A stretch of DNA of 64,000 nucleotides from Marinicauda pacifica (GCF_004793635.1 NZ_SRXV01000002.1:62001-126000), one strand, 5' to 3'. Counted from the first letter of the stretch, positions 8,353-17,677 are shown. The notes: generated by a model not told the origin, from the sequence alone. Made by a program: numbers and translations.

Positions 8353-9414
8353 CTAGACCAGGGCGGCGGGGCCGCCATCCGCACCGGATTCGCTAGCAGT
8401 GCCAGCACGCGTCTGGCGTCTGAGCACCAGGAGCGCACCGGACATCAGGACCAGAACCAGAACGCTGGCAATGACACCCTGCAGAAGAGCCGATCGCATC
8501 CGAGCCCGTGTGGCAGCCTCGAACACCTCGGTCTCCTCGCGCAAGCGCAGGCTGCGCAGCATCGACAGGTCGTTGTGGCGCGCTCTCATCGACTCCGACC
8601 AGGCAATCATCTCGGAGCGCTCCAGGACTGCACCTTCTTCACCGGATCCCCAGACGGCGTCGCGCATGGCGGTGAGCGAGGCCGTGCCCGTTCGATGAAA
8701 GGCGAGATTGAGCGCGCTCGCCGCCGCCGCATCTGTGTTCGCGTGATACTGCGTGCGCTGAACCTGTTGCGTCTCGATCGCCCGTTCGAATTCCGCGCGC
8801 AGCGGCTCGGGTAGCCAGCCTTGAGCAAATGCGACCTGACCCAGCGCGTTTTCCAGACCGATGCGATCATCCAGCCTGGCGAGCGCAACAAACGCTTCAC
8901 CGAACGTGGTCTCGCCAAGCCGGTCGTGGATCAGAACGCCCATCTCGGCAATCATGGAATCGATCACAGCGGTATAGCGTGTGGCGACAGCCTCGGGAGA
9001 CGCGGTTCCGCGGCGCACATCCTCGCGAAGCGGCCCGAGCGCAAGCACGGCCGGACGCGTCCTGTTGAGACTTTCCCGGCCGACGTCGCTCAGCGAGCGC
9101 CGCCACTCTTCATCGGCAACCGCAGTGCTGAGAACCGACATGATCGAGTTGGTCGATTCGACCCGGCTCTCGTATTCATCCGGCGCGCTGTCCTTCAGCG
9201 CGGTAAGGTAGATCGCTTCGGTACGCTCGCGGCCCAGATCGTCGAGCATCACGTTCGCATAGGCGAAGTGTTCCAGTGATTTGTCCGCCTGCGCGACCCG
9301 GGCATCGAGGGATGACACGCGCTGTGCCGTGACCGCGACGGCCACCAGCACCAGAAACAGGCCGATCGCCAGGATCAGCTTGTGCGGCAAGTCACTGTCT
9401 GACGCGGCTGCCAT
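8353..9414 (-). CDS. Nitrate/nitrite-sensor-like (NIT) membrane protein without output domain
   Basis: 353 residues from the ATG at 9414, which has GGGGGA seven bases upstream; the open frame extends 13 codons further with no good site. One membrane helix lies near residues 12-30 and a second near 317-337, enclosing about 285 residues of helical periplasmic domain. The segment RYTAVIDSMIAEMGVLIHDR through FVALARLDDRIGLENALGQ and FAQGWLPEPLRAEFERAI resembles the NIT four-helix nitrate-sensing domain (PF08376). After the second helix only some 16 residues remain, so there is no HAMP, methyl-accepting, kinase or cyclase module. Signalling would need a partner. Upstream, GTTGAA and TTCAAC at 9443-9458 form a small inverted repeat. 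Confidence 0.7.
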   Translation of the reverse strand: MAAASDSDLPHKLILAIGLFLVLVAVAVTAQRVSSLDARVAQADKSLEHFAYANVMLDDLGRERTEAIYLTALKDSAPDEYESRVESTNSIMSVLSTAVADEEWRRSLSDVGRESLNRTRPAVLALGPLREDVRRGTASPEAVATRYTAVIDSMIAEMGVLIHDRLGETTFGEAFVALARLDDRIGLENALGQVAFAQGWLPEPLRAEFERAIETQQVQRTQYHANTDAAAASALNLAFHRTGTASLTAMRDAVWGSGEEGAVLERSEMIAWSESMRARHNDLSMLRSLRLREETEVFEAATRARMRSALLQGVIASVLVLVLMSGALLVLRRQTRAGTASESGADGGPAALV

Positions 9415-9522
9415 AGATATCCCCCAACCCGTGCAGCGAATGGTTGAAAGCATTCAACAGAAATCTTGTTAAACGAGCATGAAACTTTTGGTGCGACCGC
9501 TGCGATTCGCAGCGTGGCGCTA

Positions 9523-11424
9523 CTATCTGCGCCCGAACAGACGTTCGATATCGGCGAGCTTCAACTCTACGTAGGTGGGGCGGCCGTGGTTGCATTGTCC
9601 TGAATGAGGCGTCGCTTCCATCTCGCGCAGCAGCGCATTCATCTCCTCGCCCGACAGGCGGCGTCCCGCGCGCACCGAGCCATGGCAGGCCATCGTGCCG
9701 ACGACCTCTTCCAGCTTCTCCTTCAGCGAGAGGGCTTCGTCGTATTCGGCCAGCTCGTCGGCCAGATCGCGGATCAGCCCCTGCACGTCGAGACGCTTGA
9801 GCAAGGCGGGCGTTTCGCGCACGGCAATGGCGCCCGCCCCGAAAGGTTCGATCACCAGGCCCAGCTCGGCCAGCTCCTCAGCCCGGTCCAGCACGCGGCG
9901 CGCCTCGGTCTCGTCCAGTTCGACGATCTCGGGAACCAGAAGCGACTGGCGTGCCACGCCGCTCGCGCGCAATTGGGCTTTCATGCGCTCATAGACAAGC
10001 CGCTCATGCGCGGCGTGCTGGTCGACGATGACGATCCCGTCCGCGGTCTGGGCCACCACATAGGTCCCGTGAAGCTGCGCGCGCGCCACGCCGAGCGGCC
10101 AGTCGGCTCCCGGCTGCCCGGACTCGCCGCCGGACTCCTCATGCGGCGCGCCGGAGGGGCCGGGAGGCTCGGCGAGATAATCGGGTTCGACCCGCGCCGA
10201 GACGCCAAATCCGGAGGCCTGGTCCTCACGAACCGGGTAAGCCATATCGCCTGCGCCATCCGGCTGCAGGCTGCGCTCGTATCCTGGCGAGACGGCTGCT
10301 CCCGCCCAGCTGCGCGACCCGCTCCACAGTCCGGCGGATGGAGATGATTGCGGCTGCACCTTGCCCAGCGCATAGCCGGCCACCGTGGTTGAGGCGCGAT
10401 GGCCCGCCCCGGCCAGCGCATGGCGCAGAGCGCCGACGATCAGACCGCGGACCAGACCAGCATCGCGAAACCGTACCTCTGCCTTGGCCGGATGGACATT
10501 GACGTCCACCTCGTCGGTGGGCAGGCCGACATAAAGCGCCACGACCGGGTGCCGGTCGCGCGCCAGAAAATCCTGGTAGGCGCCGCGCACGGCCCCGACC
10601 AGCAGCTTGTCGCGCACCGGGCGGCCATTGACGAACAGGAACTGGAACTGGTTCGAGCCGCGATTATAGGTGGGCAGGCTCGCCCACCCCGACACGCTCA
10701 CGCCCTCGCGTTCCTGATCGATGGCCAGCGCGTTCTCGCCGAAATCCCGGCCCAGCAGGCCCGACAGGCGGGCGCGGCGCGCCGCCGCCGGATCGGACGC
10801 GGTCTCGGCCGGAAGCGAGAGCCTCGAGCGTCCGTCCGAGTTCAGGAAGAAGCCGATATCGGCCCGCGACAGGGCAAGGCGCTTGAGAATGTCGTTGATC
10901 GCCGTCGTCTCGGCGCGCTCGGATTTGAGAAATTTCAGCCGCGCCGGCGTGGCGTAGAACAGATCGCGCACCTCCACCCGTGTTCCGCGCCGTCCCAGCG
11001 GCGGGGCCGGACGTGGCTCTCCTGTCCGGCCACCCTCCACGCTGAGCGCCCAGGCCTCGCCGATTTCCGCGCTCTGAGTGCATATCTCCATCCGGGCGAC
11101 CGAACCGATCGAGGGCAGCGCTTCGCCGCGAAATCCCATCGTCTCGATATTCAGCAGATCGTCGCCCGCCTCCGACACCGGTAGCTTGGACGTGGCATGA
11201 CGCTCTACCGCGAGTGCCAGCATGTCGGCATCCATGCCCGACCCGTCATCTTCCACGATCAGCCGGGTCAGTCCCCCGCTTTCCACGCTGACATCGATGC
11301 GGCGCGCGCCGGCATCAATCGCGTTCTCGACCAGCTCCTTGATGGCGGACGCAGGGCGTTCCACCACCTCGCCGGCGGCAATGCGATTGATGGTTTCCGG
11401 ACTGAGGCGGCGAATGGCGGGCAT
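9523..11424 (-). CDS. mutL: DNA mismatch repair protein MutL
   Basis: 633 residues from the ATG giving [20 protein letters not shown], the family start. The GHKL ATPase motifs follow: [11 protein letters not shown] (Mg-binding Asn/Glu region), DDGSGM, and [10 protein letters not shown]. The C-terminal dimerisation domain carries [12 protein letters not shown] at about residues 468-479, which fits the endonuclease motif DQHA(X)2E(X)4E exactly, plus [11 protein letters not shown] near the end. This MutL should therefore be a latent nicking endonuclease, unlike the E. coli protein. A Pro/Gly/Ser-rich linker of about 100 residues separates the two halves. Confidence 0.96.
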   Translation of the reverse strand: MPAIRRLSPETINRIAAGEVVERPASAIKELVENAIDAGARRIDVSVESGGLTRLIVEDDGSGMDADMLALAVERHATSKLPVSEAGDDLLNIETMGFRGEALPSIGSVARMEICTQSAEIGEAWALSVEGGRTGEPRPAPPLGRRGTRVEVRDLFYATPARLKFLKSERAETTAINDILKRLALSRADIGFFLNSDGRSRLSLPAETASDPAAARRARLSGLLGRDFGENALAIDQEREGVSVSGWASLPTYNRGSNQFQFLFVNGRPVRDKLLVGAVRGAYQDFLARDRHPVVALYVGLPTDEVDVNVHPAKAEVRFRDAGLVRGLIVGALRHALAGAGHRASTTVAGYALGKVQPQSSPSAGLWSGSRSWAGAAVSPGYERSLQPDGAGDMAYPVREDQASGFGVSARVEPDYLAEPPGPSGAPHEESGGESGQPGADWPLGVARAQLHGTYVVAQTADGIVIVDQHAAHERLVYERMKAQLRASGVARQSLLVPEIVELDETEARRVLDRAEELAELGLVIEPFGAGAIAVRETPALLKRLDVQGLIRDLADELAEYDEALSLKEKLEEVVGTMACHGSVRAGRRLSGEEMNALLREMEATPHSGQCNHGRPTYVELKLADIERLFGRR

Positions 11425-11486
11425 GGCGCAAGCGTCGCGGGCGCGCCTGAGTCGGTCAAGATGCCCGCTCACCGTAAAACCGGAAT

Positions 11487-11518
11487 AGAAAACCCCGGCC
11501 GCAGCCGGCCGGGGTTCA
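11487..11518 (-). terminator. Rho-independent terminator downstream of bamF
   Basis: AACCCCGGCC at 11491-11500 pairs perfectly with GGCCGGGGTT at 11507-11516, leaving a 6-base loop. On the minus strand the stem is followed by TTTTC. It lies 27 bases after the bamF stop and before mutL, so mutL likely has its own promoter. Confidence 0.8.
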
Positions 11519-11544
11519 AAAAGCTCAGCGCCGTGAGGCCTCGC

Positions 11545-12087
11545 CTAGAGACCGGGCAGCTTGCTGCGCACCGTTTCGGGCCGGCCGATGACCACATCGC
11601 CGCCACCGGTCGCGCTCAGGATGCGCTCCTGCTCGGCCTGCGGATCGATGGGTTCGGGCCGCGCCTGGTTGCCCACGACCTGCCCGTCTCCGTCGCGCCA
11701 GAACAGGATCCGGTCGGCAAAGCTGGTTTCCTTGCGGACCACCTGCGCGGTCTCGCCATCGATCAGCGCACGCACATTCGGGTTCGCGTTACCCGCACCG
11801 GCGCGGGCGGCCAGCAGGATTTCCGCGTCCGACGCGTTGGTGGCATCCATGTCGCCGAACAGGGCGCGGCGCGCCTGCTGGTCGGTATAAATGTCTTCGG
11901 GACGCAGGCCGCCCGGCTCCGGCGGACGCAGATTATACTCGGGCGGAACCGAGAGCGGCGCGATCGTGACCACGCGGAACTCGTCCGGGGTCGCCTTTTC
12001 CGCACCAAGCGCCTGACGCACGCCGGAGGAACAGGCGCTGGTCGCCAGAAGGGCTGCAACAGCAGTCAGGATGAGGCGTGTGCGCAT
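11545..12087 (-). CDS. bamF: DUF3035 lipoprotein, BamF-like beta-barrel assembly subunit
   Basis: 180 residues from the ATG at 12087 (an ATG six codons upstream is an alternative). Signal peptide with lipobox LLATSAC puts the mature N-terminal Cys at about residue 19, so the protein is an outer-membrane-anchored lipoprotein. The mature sequence DEFRVVTIAPLSVPPEYNLRPPEPG is the hallmark of DUF3035, the alphaproteobacterial BamF group proposed to join the BamA complex in Caulobacter. It lies upstream of its own terminator and immediately downstream of lspA on the same strand; LspA is the peptidase that would mature it. Confidence 0.8.
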   Translation of the reverse strand: MRTRLILTAVAALLATSACSSGVRQALGAEKATPDEFRVVTIAPLSVPPEYNLRPPEPGGLRPEDIYTDQQARRALFGDMDATNASDAEILLAARAGAGNANPNVRALIDGETAQVVRKETSFADRILFWRDGDGQVVGNQARPEPIDPQAEQERILSATGGGDVVIGRPETVRSKLPGL

Positions 12088-12186
12088 GAAATCGGGCTCG
12101 CTCATGGGTCAATGTCAAAACGATAGGGACTGTTTAACAGAGCCGGGCCCTCGAAGACCAGCCTTCACGACATTCTGCCGCGCTTT

Positions 12187-12717
12187 TCAGAGCGGGCGCG
12201 ATTGTGGCCGTCCGTTATCGAGCAGCAGGTCCAGCACGAGAAGCGCGACCCCGATCGAGATGCCGGCGTCGGCCACGTTGAAGACATAGGGAAAATACAG
12301 GCCGGAAAAGTCCAGGAAATCGGCCACAGCCCCATAGACGAGCCGGTCGATCACATTGCCGATCGCCCCGCCGATGACCAGGCCGAAGGCGACCGCCTGA
12401 AGCCAGCGCTCGGCCTTGGTCAGCCACGCCGTCAGCACACCGGCGATCAGCAGCGAGAACCCGGCGAGCAGAAGGCGCTGCCACAGGCTGTCCGCGGCCA
12501 GCAGGCCGAAGCTGACCCCGCGATTCCACACCATGGTCAGATTGAAGACCGGATCGAGCACGCGGATCTGACTGCCCGGCCCTCCGGCATCCAGGTCGAC
12601 GACGCGCAGAATGATGTGCTTGGTGATCTGGTCGAGCGCCAGCACCAGGCCGGCGACGAAAAACCCGGCTGCGGCCAGGCGCGCACGGCCCCGGCGGCGT
12701 CCAAACATCTTGCTCAT
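12187..12717 (-). CDS. lspA: Lipoprotein signal peptidase LspA
   Basis: 176 residues. Four membrane helices; the two catalytic aspartates are visible in GNVIDRLVYGAVADF and in FNVADAGISIGVALL, as required for this aspartic peptidase that cleaves prolipoproteins before the lipidated Cys. I prefer the ATG at 12717 because AAGAAGGG then sits at proper spacing; the ATG two codons upstream abuts it directly. Same strand and close to bamF and ribF, the usual ribF-lspA order in proteobacteria minus ileS. Confidence 0.95.
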   Translation of the reverse strand: MSKMFGRRRGRARLAAAGFFVAGLVLALDQITKHIILRVVDLDAGGPGSQIRVLDPVFNLTMVWNRGVSFGLLAADSLWQRLLLAGFSLLIAGVLTAWLTKAERWLQAVAFGLVIGGAIGNVIDRLVYGAVADFLDFSGLYFPYVFNVADAGISIGVALLVLDLLLDNGRPQSRPL

Positions 12718-12757
12718 GGCCATCCCTTCTTCAAAAACACGATCCCGCGCCAGCGGT

Positions 12758-13690
12758 CTAGCCGTTCAATATCTGCCGAGCCGTTTCGCAATCCGCGCCG
12801 ATCTGCGCCTTCAGCGCATCGAGCCCGTCAAAGCGCTTCTCCGCGCGGATGAACGCCTCCAGCGCCACTTCGAGCTCGAGCCCGTAGAGATCGCCCTCGA
12901 AGTCGAAGATATTGACCTCCAGGCGCTCGTCCGTGCCCCCGACCGTCGGGCGTTTACCCGCATTGGCGACACCGGCGCGCCATTGCGTCTCGCCGGGCAG
13001 TCGCGCGCGCACGGCATAGACGCCGGGCAGCGGACGTACGTAATCCTCGAAGGCGATATTGGCCGTGGGAAAGCCCAGCACACGGCCGCGCTGATCGCCG
13101 CGGCGGACCACACCCTCCACGATGAAGGGCCGGTCCATCAGCAAGCGGGCGCGCGTCACGTCGCCGGCCTGGATGGCCTCGCGCACGGCGGTCGAGGAAA
13201 TCTTCTCGCCGCCATCGTCGATCTCGTCTGCCGTGCGTGCCGTGAAGCCGTAGCGCTCGCCAAGCTCGCCCAGCATCGCCGCATCGCCGGCACGGTCATG
13301 GCCGAACCGGAAATCAGCCCCGGTGACCACGCCCTTCAGGCCGAGGCCCTCGGCCAGAACGCCGCGTGCGAACATGTCCGGAGTCATGGCCGCCAGCTCC
13401 GGTCCGAACGGAATGTGATGAACACGTACCGCGCCGTGCTTGCCCAGCGCACGCACACGCTGGCCGTCGCTCATCAGGCGGAAGGGTATGGTGTCGGGTT
13501 TGAAATAGCGCCGCGGATGGGGCTTGAAGACTGCGGCCACCACCTCGCAGCCGAGCGACCGGGCCAGCTCGGCCGCCGTCTCCAGCACCGAGAGGTGCCC
13601 GCGATGCACACCATCGAAATTGCCCAGCGCCGCGACGCCCCCCTTGTCGGAGGACGCAAGCGCGCGATAGCCCTCAACGGCGCGGGTCAT
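12758..13690 (-). CDS. ribF: Bifunctional riboflavin kinase / FAD synthetase RibF
   Basis: 310 residues. The N-terminal FMN adenylyltransferase domain has GNFDGVHRGHLSVLE (nucleotide-binding H-x-G-H-like motif) and the C-terminal flavokinase domain begins RGDQRGRVLGFPTANIAF with the later LEVNIFDFEGDLYGLELEV. The enzyme makes FMN from riboflavin and FAD from FMN. The ATG at 13690 starts just before the conserved domain; the frame is open for 30 further codons without family features. No FMN riboswitch is seen upstream. Confidence 0.95.
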   Translation of the reverse strand: MTRAVEGYRALASSDKGGVAALGNFDGVHRGHLSVLETAAELARSLGCEVVAAVFKPHPRRYFKPDTIPFRLMSDGQRVRALGKHGAVRVHHIPFGPELAAMTPDMFARGVLAEGLGLKGVVTGADFRFGHDRAGDAAMLGELGERYGFTARTADEIDDGGEKISSTAVREAIQAGDVTRARLLMDRPFIVEGVVRRGDQRGRVLGFPTANIAFEDYVRPLPGVYAVRARLPGETQWRAGVANAGKRPTVGGTDERLEVNIFDFEGDLYGLELEVALEAFIRAEKRFDGLDALKAQIGADCETARQILNG

Positions 13691-13727
13691 GGCAGACGTC
13701 GTGTGCAGCGGGGAGCGGCGGTCACGC

Positions 13728-14177
13728 TTACGCGTCCGCGTCGCTGGACTTGCGGCGCTTGCGCACCATGACTTCGGCATCGGCCTCCATCACGACTTCA
13801 CCATTGACCCTGCATTCGCAAACCATCTTCACAAGACGCGAGCGGATATCGATCCCGGCCACCGTGGCGCGGGTATAGACCGTGTCGCCCGGGCGGACCG
13901 GCTTCTGGAATCGGATCTTCATGCTCTGGAAGATCGCGCCCGGTCCGGGCAATTCATTGCCCAGCACGCACGAAACGAAGGACGCCACCAGCGCACCATG
14001 GGCGATCCGGCCACGGAACGGAGTCTTCGCGGCGAAGGCCTCGTCCATGTGCAGCGGATTGAAGTCGCCAGACACTTCGGCGAATTTTGCAATGAGGTTA
14101 TCGTCGACCTGCCGCTCGATCTCGGCGGACTGGCCTACCTCCAGCTCATTGATTCCGAAGCCCTGATTCTCGCTCAT
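13728..14177 (-). CDS. MaoC family (R)-hydratase/dehydratase
   Basis: 149 residues, a single hot-dog fold. The hydratase-2 motif SGDFNPLHMDEAFA supplies the catalytic Asp and His, followed by RIAHGALVASFVS. Such proteins hydrate trans-2-enoyl-CoA to (R)-3-hydroxyacyl-CoA, linking beta-oxidation to other pathways; length fits the PhaJ/monofunctional MaoC type. The ATG at 14177 has AAGGCAGG before it. The gene is divergent from the cheY-cheZ pair. Confidence 0.9.
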   Translation of the reverse strand: MSENQGFGINELEVGQSAEIERQVDDNLIAKFAEVSGDFNPLHMDEAFAAKTPFRGRIAHGALVASFVSCVLGNELPGPGAIFQSMKIRFQKPVRPGDTVYTRATVAGIDIRSRLVKMVCECRVNGEVVMEADAEVMVRKRRKSSDADA

Positions 14178-14312
14178 TCGCCTGCCTTTCTTCACGTGCA
14201 GCGTGTTTAACCGAATTTTGACCGCACTTGTCTAGCTTTCACACCCAGAGAACGGGCAACGCCGGATCGGCCACGGCTCGGGACCTTGGTGAAACAGGAC
14301 GGAGGTTGGGGT

Positions 14313-14699
14313 ATGGCTGTCGAAATGTCGATGCCGATCCTGGTAGTTGATGACTACAAGACGATGATCCGGATCATCCGGAATCTTCTGAAACAGATCG
14401 GGTTTGAGAACGTGGACGAGGCTGCCGACGGCACCGAGGCGTTCGAGAAAATGAAGAAGCAGAAATATGGTCTGGTCATCTCTGACTGGAACATGGAGCC
14501 GATGACCGGTTACGAGCTTCTCCAGCGCGTGCGCAGTGACGATTCCACGAAGAACACGCCGTTCATCATGGTGACCGCAGAATCCAAGACGGAGAACGTG
14601 GTCGCTGCGAAGAAGGCCGGTGTGAACAACTACATCGTGAAGCCGTTCAATGCCGGCACGTTGAAGGCCAAGATGGCCGCCGTACTGGGTGACTTCTAA
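14313..14699 (+). CDS. CheY-like single-domain response regulator
   Basis: 128 residues, only a receiver domain. Acidic pocket in ILVVDDYKTMIRIIRN, phosphoacceptor Asp in LVISDWNMEPMTGYELLQ, Thr/Ser switch in IMVTAESKTENVV and the conserved Lys in NNYIVKPFNAGTLKAKM. Sequence is very close to the CheY proteins that bind the flagellar switch. GGAGG lies at ideal spacing before the ATG at 14313, favouring it over an upstream GTG. cheZ follows after 45 bp, so the pair encodes a phospho-signal and its phosphatase; no other chemotaxis gene is in the window. Confidence 0.93.
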   Translation: MAVEMSMPILVVDDYKTMIRIIRNLLKQIGFENVDEAADGTEAFEKMKKQKYGLVISDWNMEPMTGYELLQRVRSDDSTKNTPFIMVTAESKTENVVAAKKAGVNNYIVKPFNAGTLKAKMAAVLGDF

Positions 14700-14744
14700 A
14701 GCCCAGCGATCCCTCGACGGACCGCAATTCATAAGGAGGGTCTC

Positions 14745-15416
14745 ATGCCCGCCGCAGAAGTCGCCGCGCGAGTGCGCGAGTCGCTGCAGTCGATAAAGGC
14801 CAGTGACTTCAAGGACGCCCAGGTCATGGATGTCCTGGAGCTGGCCCAGCAGCTTACCAGTACGATGCAGCTATTCTTCGGATCGCTCGACCGATCGATC
14901 CATCAGGAATTCAGCTATATCGCCACCTACATCTCCCGCACCCGCGAGGAGATCTCCAAGCTGCGCCCGAACGACATCAAGGAACAACGTATTCCTGTCG
15001 CCGGGGCCGAGCTGGAAGCGGTGGTCACCGATACCGAAAAAGCGACCGAAACCATCATGAGCGAGGCTGAAACCATCCTCGGTCTGGATGCAGAGGCCGA
15101 TCCGGCCGCCTACAAGGAGCGCGTCGACGCCGCGATGATGACCATCATCGAGGCCTGCTCCTTCCAGGATCTCGCCGGTCAGCGGGTCTCGAAGGTCGTC
15201 ACCTCGCTCAAGCACGTCGAAAAGCGCGTTACCCGCTTTGCCCAGTCGATGGGCGTGCACGATGCCGACGCGGACGAGGACGAAAAGAGCGAGGCCGAGC
15301 GCAAGCGCGAGCTTCACCTGAACGGTCCGGCCATTGGCGGCCCGGAGAAGAAACAGAACGAAGTCGATAACATCATGGATCTCGGCCAGGACGATATCGA
15401 CGCGCTGTTCGACTAG
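14745..15416 (+). CDS. cheZ: Protein phosphatase CheZ
   Basis: 223 residues. The long helical hairpin ends in CSFQDLAGQRVSKVVTSLKH, which holds the Asp and Gln that position water for dephosphorylation of CheY-P (E. coli D143/Q147 equivalents). The C-terminal DNIMDLGQDDIDALFD corresponds to the amphipathic CheY-binding helix, joined by an acidic-basic linker. Strong AAGGAGG ribosome site. It shares a transcript with the upstream cheY and is closed by a terminator. Confidence 0.92.
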   Translation: MPAAEVAARVRESLQSIKASDFKDAQVMDVLELAQQLTSTMQLFFGSLDRSIHQEFSYIATYISRTREEISKLRPNDIKEQRIPVAGAELEAVVTDTEKATETIMSEAETILGLDAEADPAAYKERVDAAMMTIIEACSFQDLAGQRVSKVVTSLKHVEKRVTRFAQSMGVHDADADEDEKSEAERKRELHLNGPAIGGPEKKQNEVDNIMDLGQDDIDALFD

Positions 15417-15451
15417 GCTCGTCACGTCCTCCCAGCCCGATCAGACCCGAT

Positions 15452-15487
15452 AAGCCCCGCGAAGATTGACGCTTCGCGGGGTTTTTT
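15452..15487 (+). terminator. Rho-independent terminator of cheY-cheZ
   Basis: CCCCGCGAAG at 15455-15464 pairs with CTTCGCGGGG at 15472-15481 (10 bp, 7-base loop), followed by six T residues. Located 36 bases after the cheZ stop. Confidence 0.92.
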
Positions 15488-15617
15488 GACGGCCGGAAGA
15501 ATTTGCACACACTCCCTCTTCTCAAGGGGTGAAAGACGCGCCAATTCTATATCAGCGCGGCACGCCTCGGGTCCGGGACGTGAGGGCGCGCGTGTTCATT
15601 TTCTGGACGTTACACAC

Positions 15618-15914
15618 ATGATCGACCCGATCGCCGCCGGAACTTCCCCGGCGGCCGCCCCGGCGCCTTCCCCTTCGCGCCTCGGCCTTCACGCCATCGC
15701 CTGCGCCGTCTTCGGTGCCGGCTTCGTGGCCATCACCCTGGAATCGGTTGCCGCGGCCCTGATCTGGTCGCTGGCCTCCATGGCCCGCCTGCCCGCCGGC
15801 ACGCTCTACAGCCTGGAGGCGGTCTGTCTCGTGGTCACCCTGGCTGGCGGCTTCTGGCTCGCGCGCCATGCGCTCGGCCTGGCGGCTGCACGCGCCCGGG
15901 GCGCGCTGGTCTAG
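15618..15914 (+). CDS. 98-residue hypothetical membrane protein
   Basis: From the ATG at 15618 the product has an Ala/Pro-rich N-terminus, then two hydrophobic helices (about residues 28-52 and 67-90) and a short basic end. The open frame upstream overlaps nothing membrane-like and is not included. No family recognised. Convergent with the HAD hydrolase gene (ending 15938). Confidence 0.55.
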   Translation: MIDPIAAGTSPAAAPAPSPSRLGLHAIACAVFGAGFVAITLESVAAALIWSLASMARLPAGTLYSLEAVCLVVTLAGGFWLARHALGLAAARARGALV

Positions 15915-15937
15915 CGGTTCGCTTCGCGCAGACCTGG

Positions 15938-16801
15938 CTACCAGACCAGCGCCGCTGCGCTGTAGCGCGCGGCGACCTGGTCCTCGGCCAGGACGCTATC
16001 GGCTGCGGCCGGATCGAACGCGCCTGAAAATCGCTCGCCGAGTATCCCTCCGGCGATGAAGAAAGCGTCGATGCCTTCCTGCTGCGCGCCGGAGATATCG
16101 GTTTGCGGCCCGTCGCCGATCGCCAGAAGCCGGGTCTTGTCGACCGGCTGGCCGCCATTCAGCTCGGCCAGGCGCTGATAGGCGAGATCGTAGATGGGCG
16201 GGTGAGGCTTGCCGGCAAAATGGGTTTCCCCGCCCATGGCCTCATAGGCCTGGGCAAGCGCGCCGGCGCAGGGCAGAAGACGGTCGCCCACCTGAACCAC
16301 AATGTCCGGGTTGGCGCACACCATGGGCAGGCGGCGAAGCTGCGCCTCGCGCAACAGGTCGGTGTAATCGTCCACCGTCTCGGTCTCGTAGTCGAACAGG
16401 CCGGTACACGAGATGAAGGCGGCGTCCTCCAGAGGTGCAAATTCCAGGCCCGTGCCCTCATACAGCGCATCGTCCCAGTCGGGACCCAGCTTGAAGGCGG
16501 GGCCGGGAGCACGTGCCGCAAGCAGGGCGTGGGTCGCATCCCCGCTCGTCACCGCATCGTCGAACGGGCGCGGACGCTGCGGCCCGAAGCCGCCCATTTC
16601 ATCCAGAAAATTCAAAAGCGAGCCCGACCGGCGCGGAGAATTGGACACCAGCACCACCTGTCCGCCTGCCGCCTTGAACCGGGCCAGGGCCTCCAGGGCC
16701 GGATCGACCAGGCTGCGTCCGTCCCGGATCACACCCCAGACATCGCAGAGGATGGCGTCGTAATCGGCCGCGACATCGCTCAGGCGGACAGCGTCGCTCA
16801 T
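15938..16801 (-). CDS. HAD-IIA phosphatase, TIGR01459 family
   Basis: 287 residues. HAD motif I is DAILCDVWGVIRDG with the nucleophile Asp, motif II is VVLVSNSPRRSG, and motif III/IV is RLLAIGDGPQTDISGAQQEG. The Asp-Val-Trp-Gly variant of motif I is the hallmark of TIGR01459, a NagD-like C2-capped subfamily widespread in alphaproteobacteria with unknown physiological substrate. The ATG at 16801 matches the conserved domain start; the frame stays open upstream for 51 codons without homology-like features. Confidence 0.88.
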   Translation of the reverse strand: MSDAVRLSDVAADYDAILCDVWGVIRDGRSLVDPALEALARFKAAGGQVVLVSNSPRRSGSLLNFLDEMGGFGPQRPRPFDDAVTSGDATHALLAARAPGPAFKLGPDWDDALYEGTGLEFAPLEDAAFISCTGLFDYETETVDDYTDLLREAQLRRLPMVCANPDIVVQVGDRLLPCAGALAQAYEAMGGETHFAGKPHPPIYDLAYQRLAELNGGQPVDKTRLLAIGDGPQTDISGAQQEGIDAFFIAGGILGERFSGAFDPAAADSVLAEDQVAARYSAAALVW

Positions 16802-17359
16802 GGACAGGGACTTTCTCTTGGCTTGGGGCCGGCGCAATCTCGATGCGCGCCAGCCTGCCCGGTTTGACGCGGACTTCAAGCGGCCAACCGCGCAAGCGGC
16901 GTCCAATGTTGCAGTCTGCCGGAGCGCACCGAAAAATTCTCGGGAACCTGACACCGGTGCTTGGGCGTTACCCTGTTGTCACACCGGCGCCGTCCCCTCC
17001 CCAAACAGGCGCATACCCCAAGGCGTGACACGCGGCGTTCCCCTGCGCCGCACCGATACGGACTGGGCCCGGCCGGGCCCGCAAAGACGCACCCGCCTCC
17101 CCTCCCCGGGCGCCGCGCGCGTCAGTTCAAACAGGCCCGGCCGGCCGCCCGCTCTTCCAGACCGATCCGACCTTTCCTGACGGACATCGGCCCCGTGAAA
17201 TCTTTCACCGGGTGGCGTCCTCACACTTACATTGCTGCCTGTACGACTCGTCGCTCACACCCGGGCGAGCCTCACAGACGTGATAGTCGTGGTAGTAGGA
17301 GGCGGTTGCGGCGCTCCTAGGTGAGAAAATTCTCACCCGGGGCAATTTTCCGGACCGGA
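16802..17359. other. 558-bp stretch without a supported gene
   Basis: No convincing coding sequence: open frames here are Arg/Pro-rich and lack ribosome sites. The sequence is GC-heavy with several short inverted repeats and one perfect palindrome near the right end (17320-17337). It is upstream of the HAD gene, so part of it should hold that promoter. An unrecognised small RNA is possible, but no tRNA, SRP RNA, tmRNA or RNase P signature is visible. Confidence 0.5.
17320..17337. promoter_or_regulatory. 18-base inverted repeat, possible operator
   Basis: GGTGAGAAAATTCTCACC: arms GGTGAGAA and TTCTCACC are perfect complements around AA. There is no T run, so it is not a normal terminator. It lies 22 bp beyond the stop of the 105-residue gene and in the gene-free stretch. 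Protein-binding site is the simplest reading; the binder is unknown. Confidence 0.4.
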
Positions 17360-17677
17360 TCAAAGTCCGTTCTTGGATTCGCGCCAGCGCTCCATGGACT
17401 GGGAAATGGCGAAGGTTTCCCGGTATTTGGGGCTGTCCGAGGGGCGCGGAGGCCGGGCACTGGTCAGCGCCATGATCTCGGCGAGCTTGTTGTGCGCCGC
17501 GCCCGACTGACCTGCGCCGATATAGGCGTGCAGTTCGACCAGGGAATCGCTGAGCGGGTCGTGGGCGCGAATGACGAAATAGGGCTCGTCCTCGGCGAGG
17601 TCGGGCAGGCAGTCATACTTGGAGGGATTGGCTTTCGACCCGAGCGGCGGGCCGGAATGGGACTGGTCGCCGGACAT
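17360..17677 (-). CDS. 105-residue hypothetical protein
   Basis: A soluble, polar protein with no signal or membrane segment; GAGGAG stands eight bases before the ATG, so translation is likely. Central segment EPYFVIRAHDPLSDSLVELH and a helix AHNKLAEIMALTSARP are the most structured-looking parts. I do not recognise a family. It is divergent from pdeM, with about 300 bp between the two starts in which I see no other gene. Confidence 0.6.
   Translation of the reverse strand: MSGDQSHSGPPLGSKANPSKYDCLPDLAEDEPYFVIRAHDPLSDSLVELHAYIGAGQSGAAHNKLAEIMALTSARPPRPSDSPKYRETFAISQSMERWRESKNGL

Noticed and set aside
9443..9458. Operator for the NIT-type gene (GTTGAA-N4-TTCAAC)
   Set aside because: Only 6-bp arms; expected by chance in 64 kb, and no other support.
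16979..17224. An 81-codon minus-strand frame in the gene-free stretch
   Set aside because: Very Arg/Gly-rich, no ribosome site, typical of chance frames in high-GC DNA.
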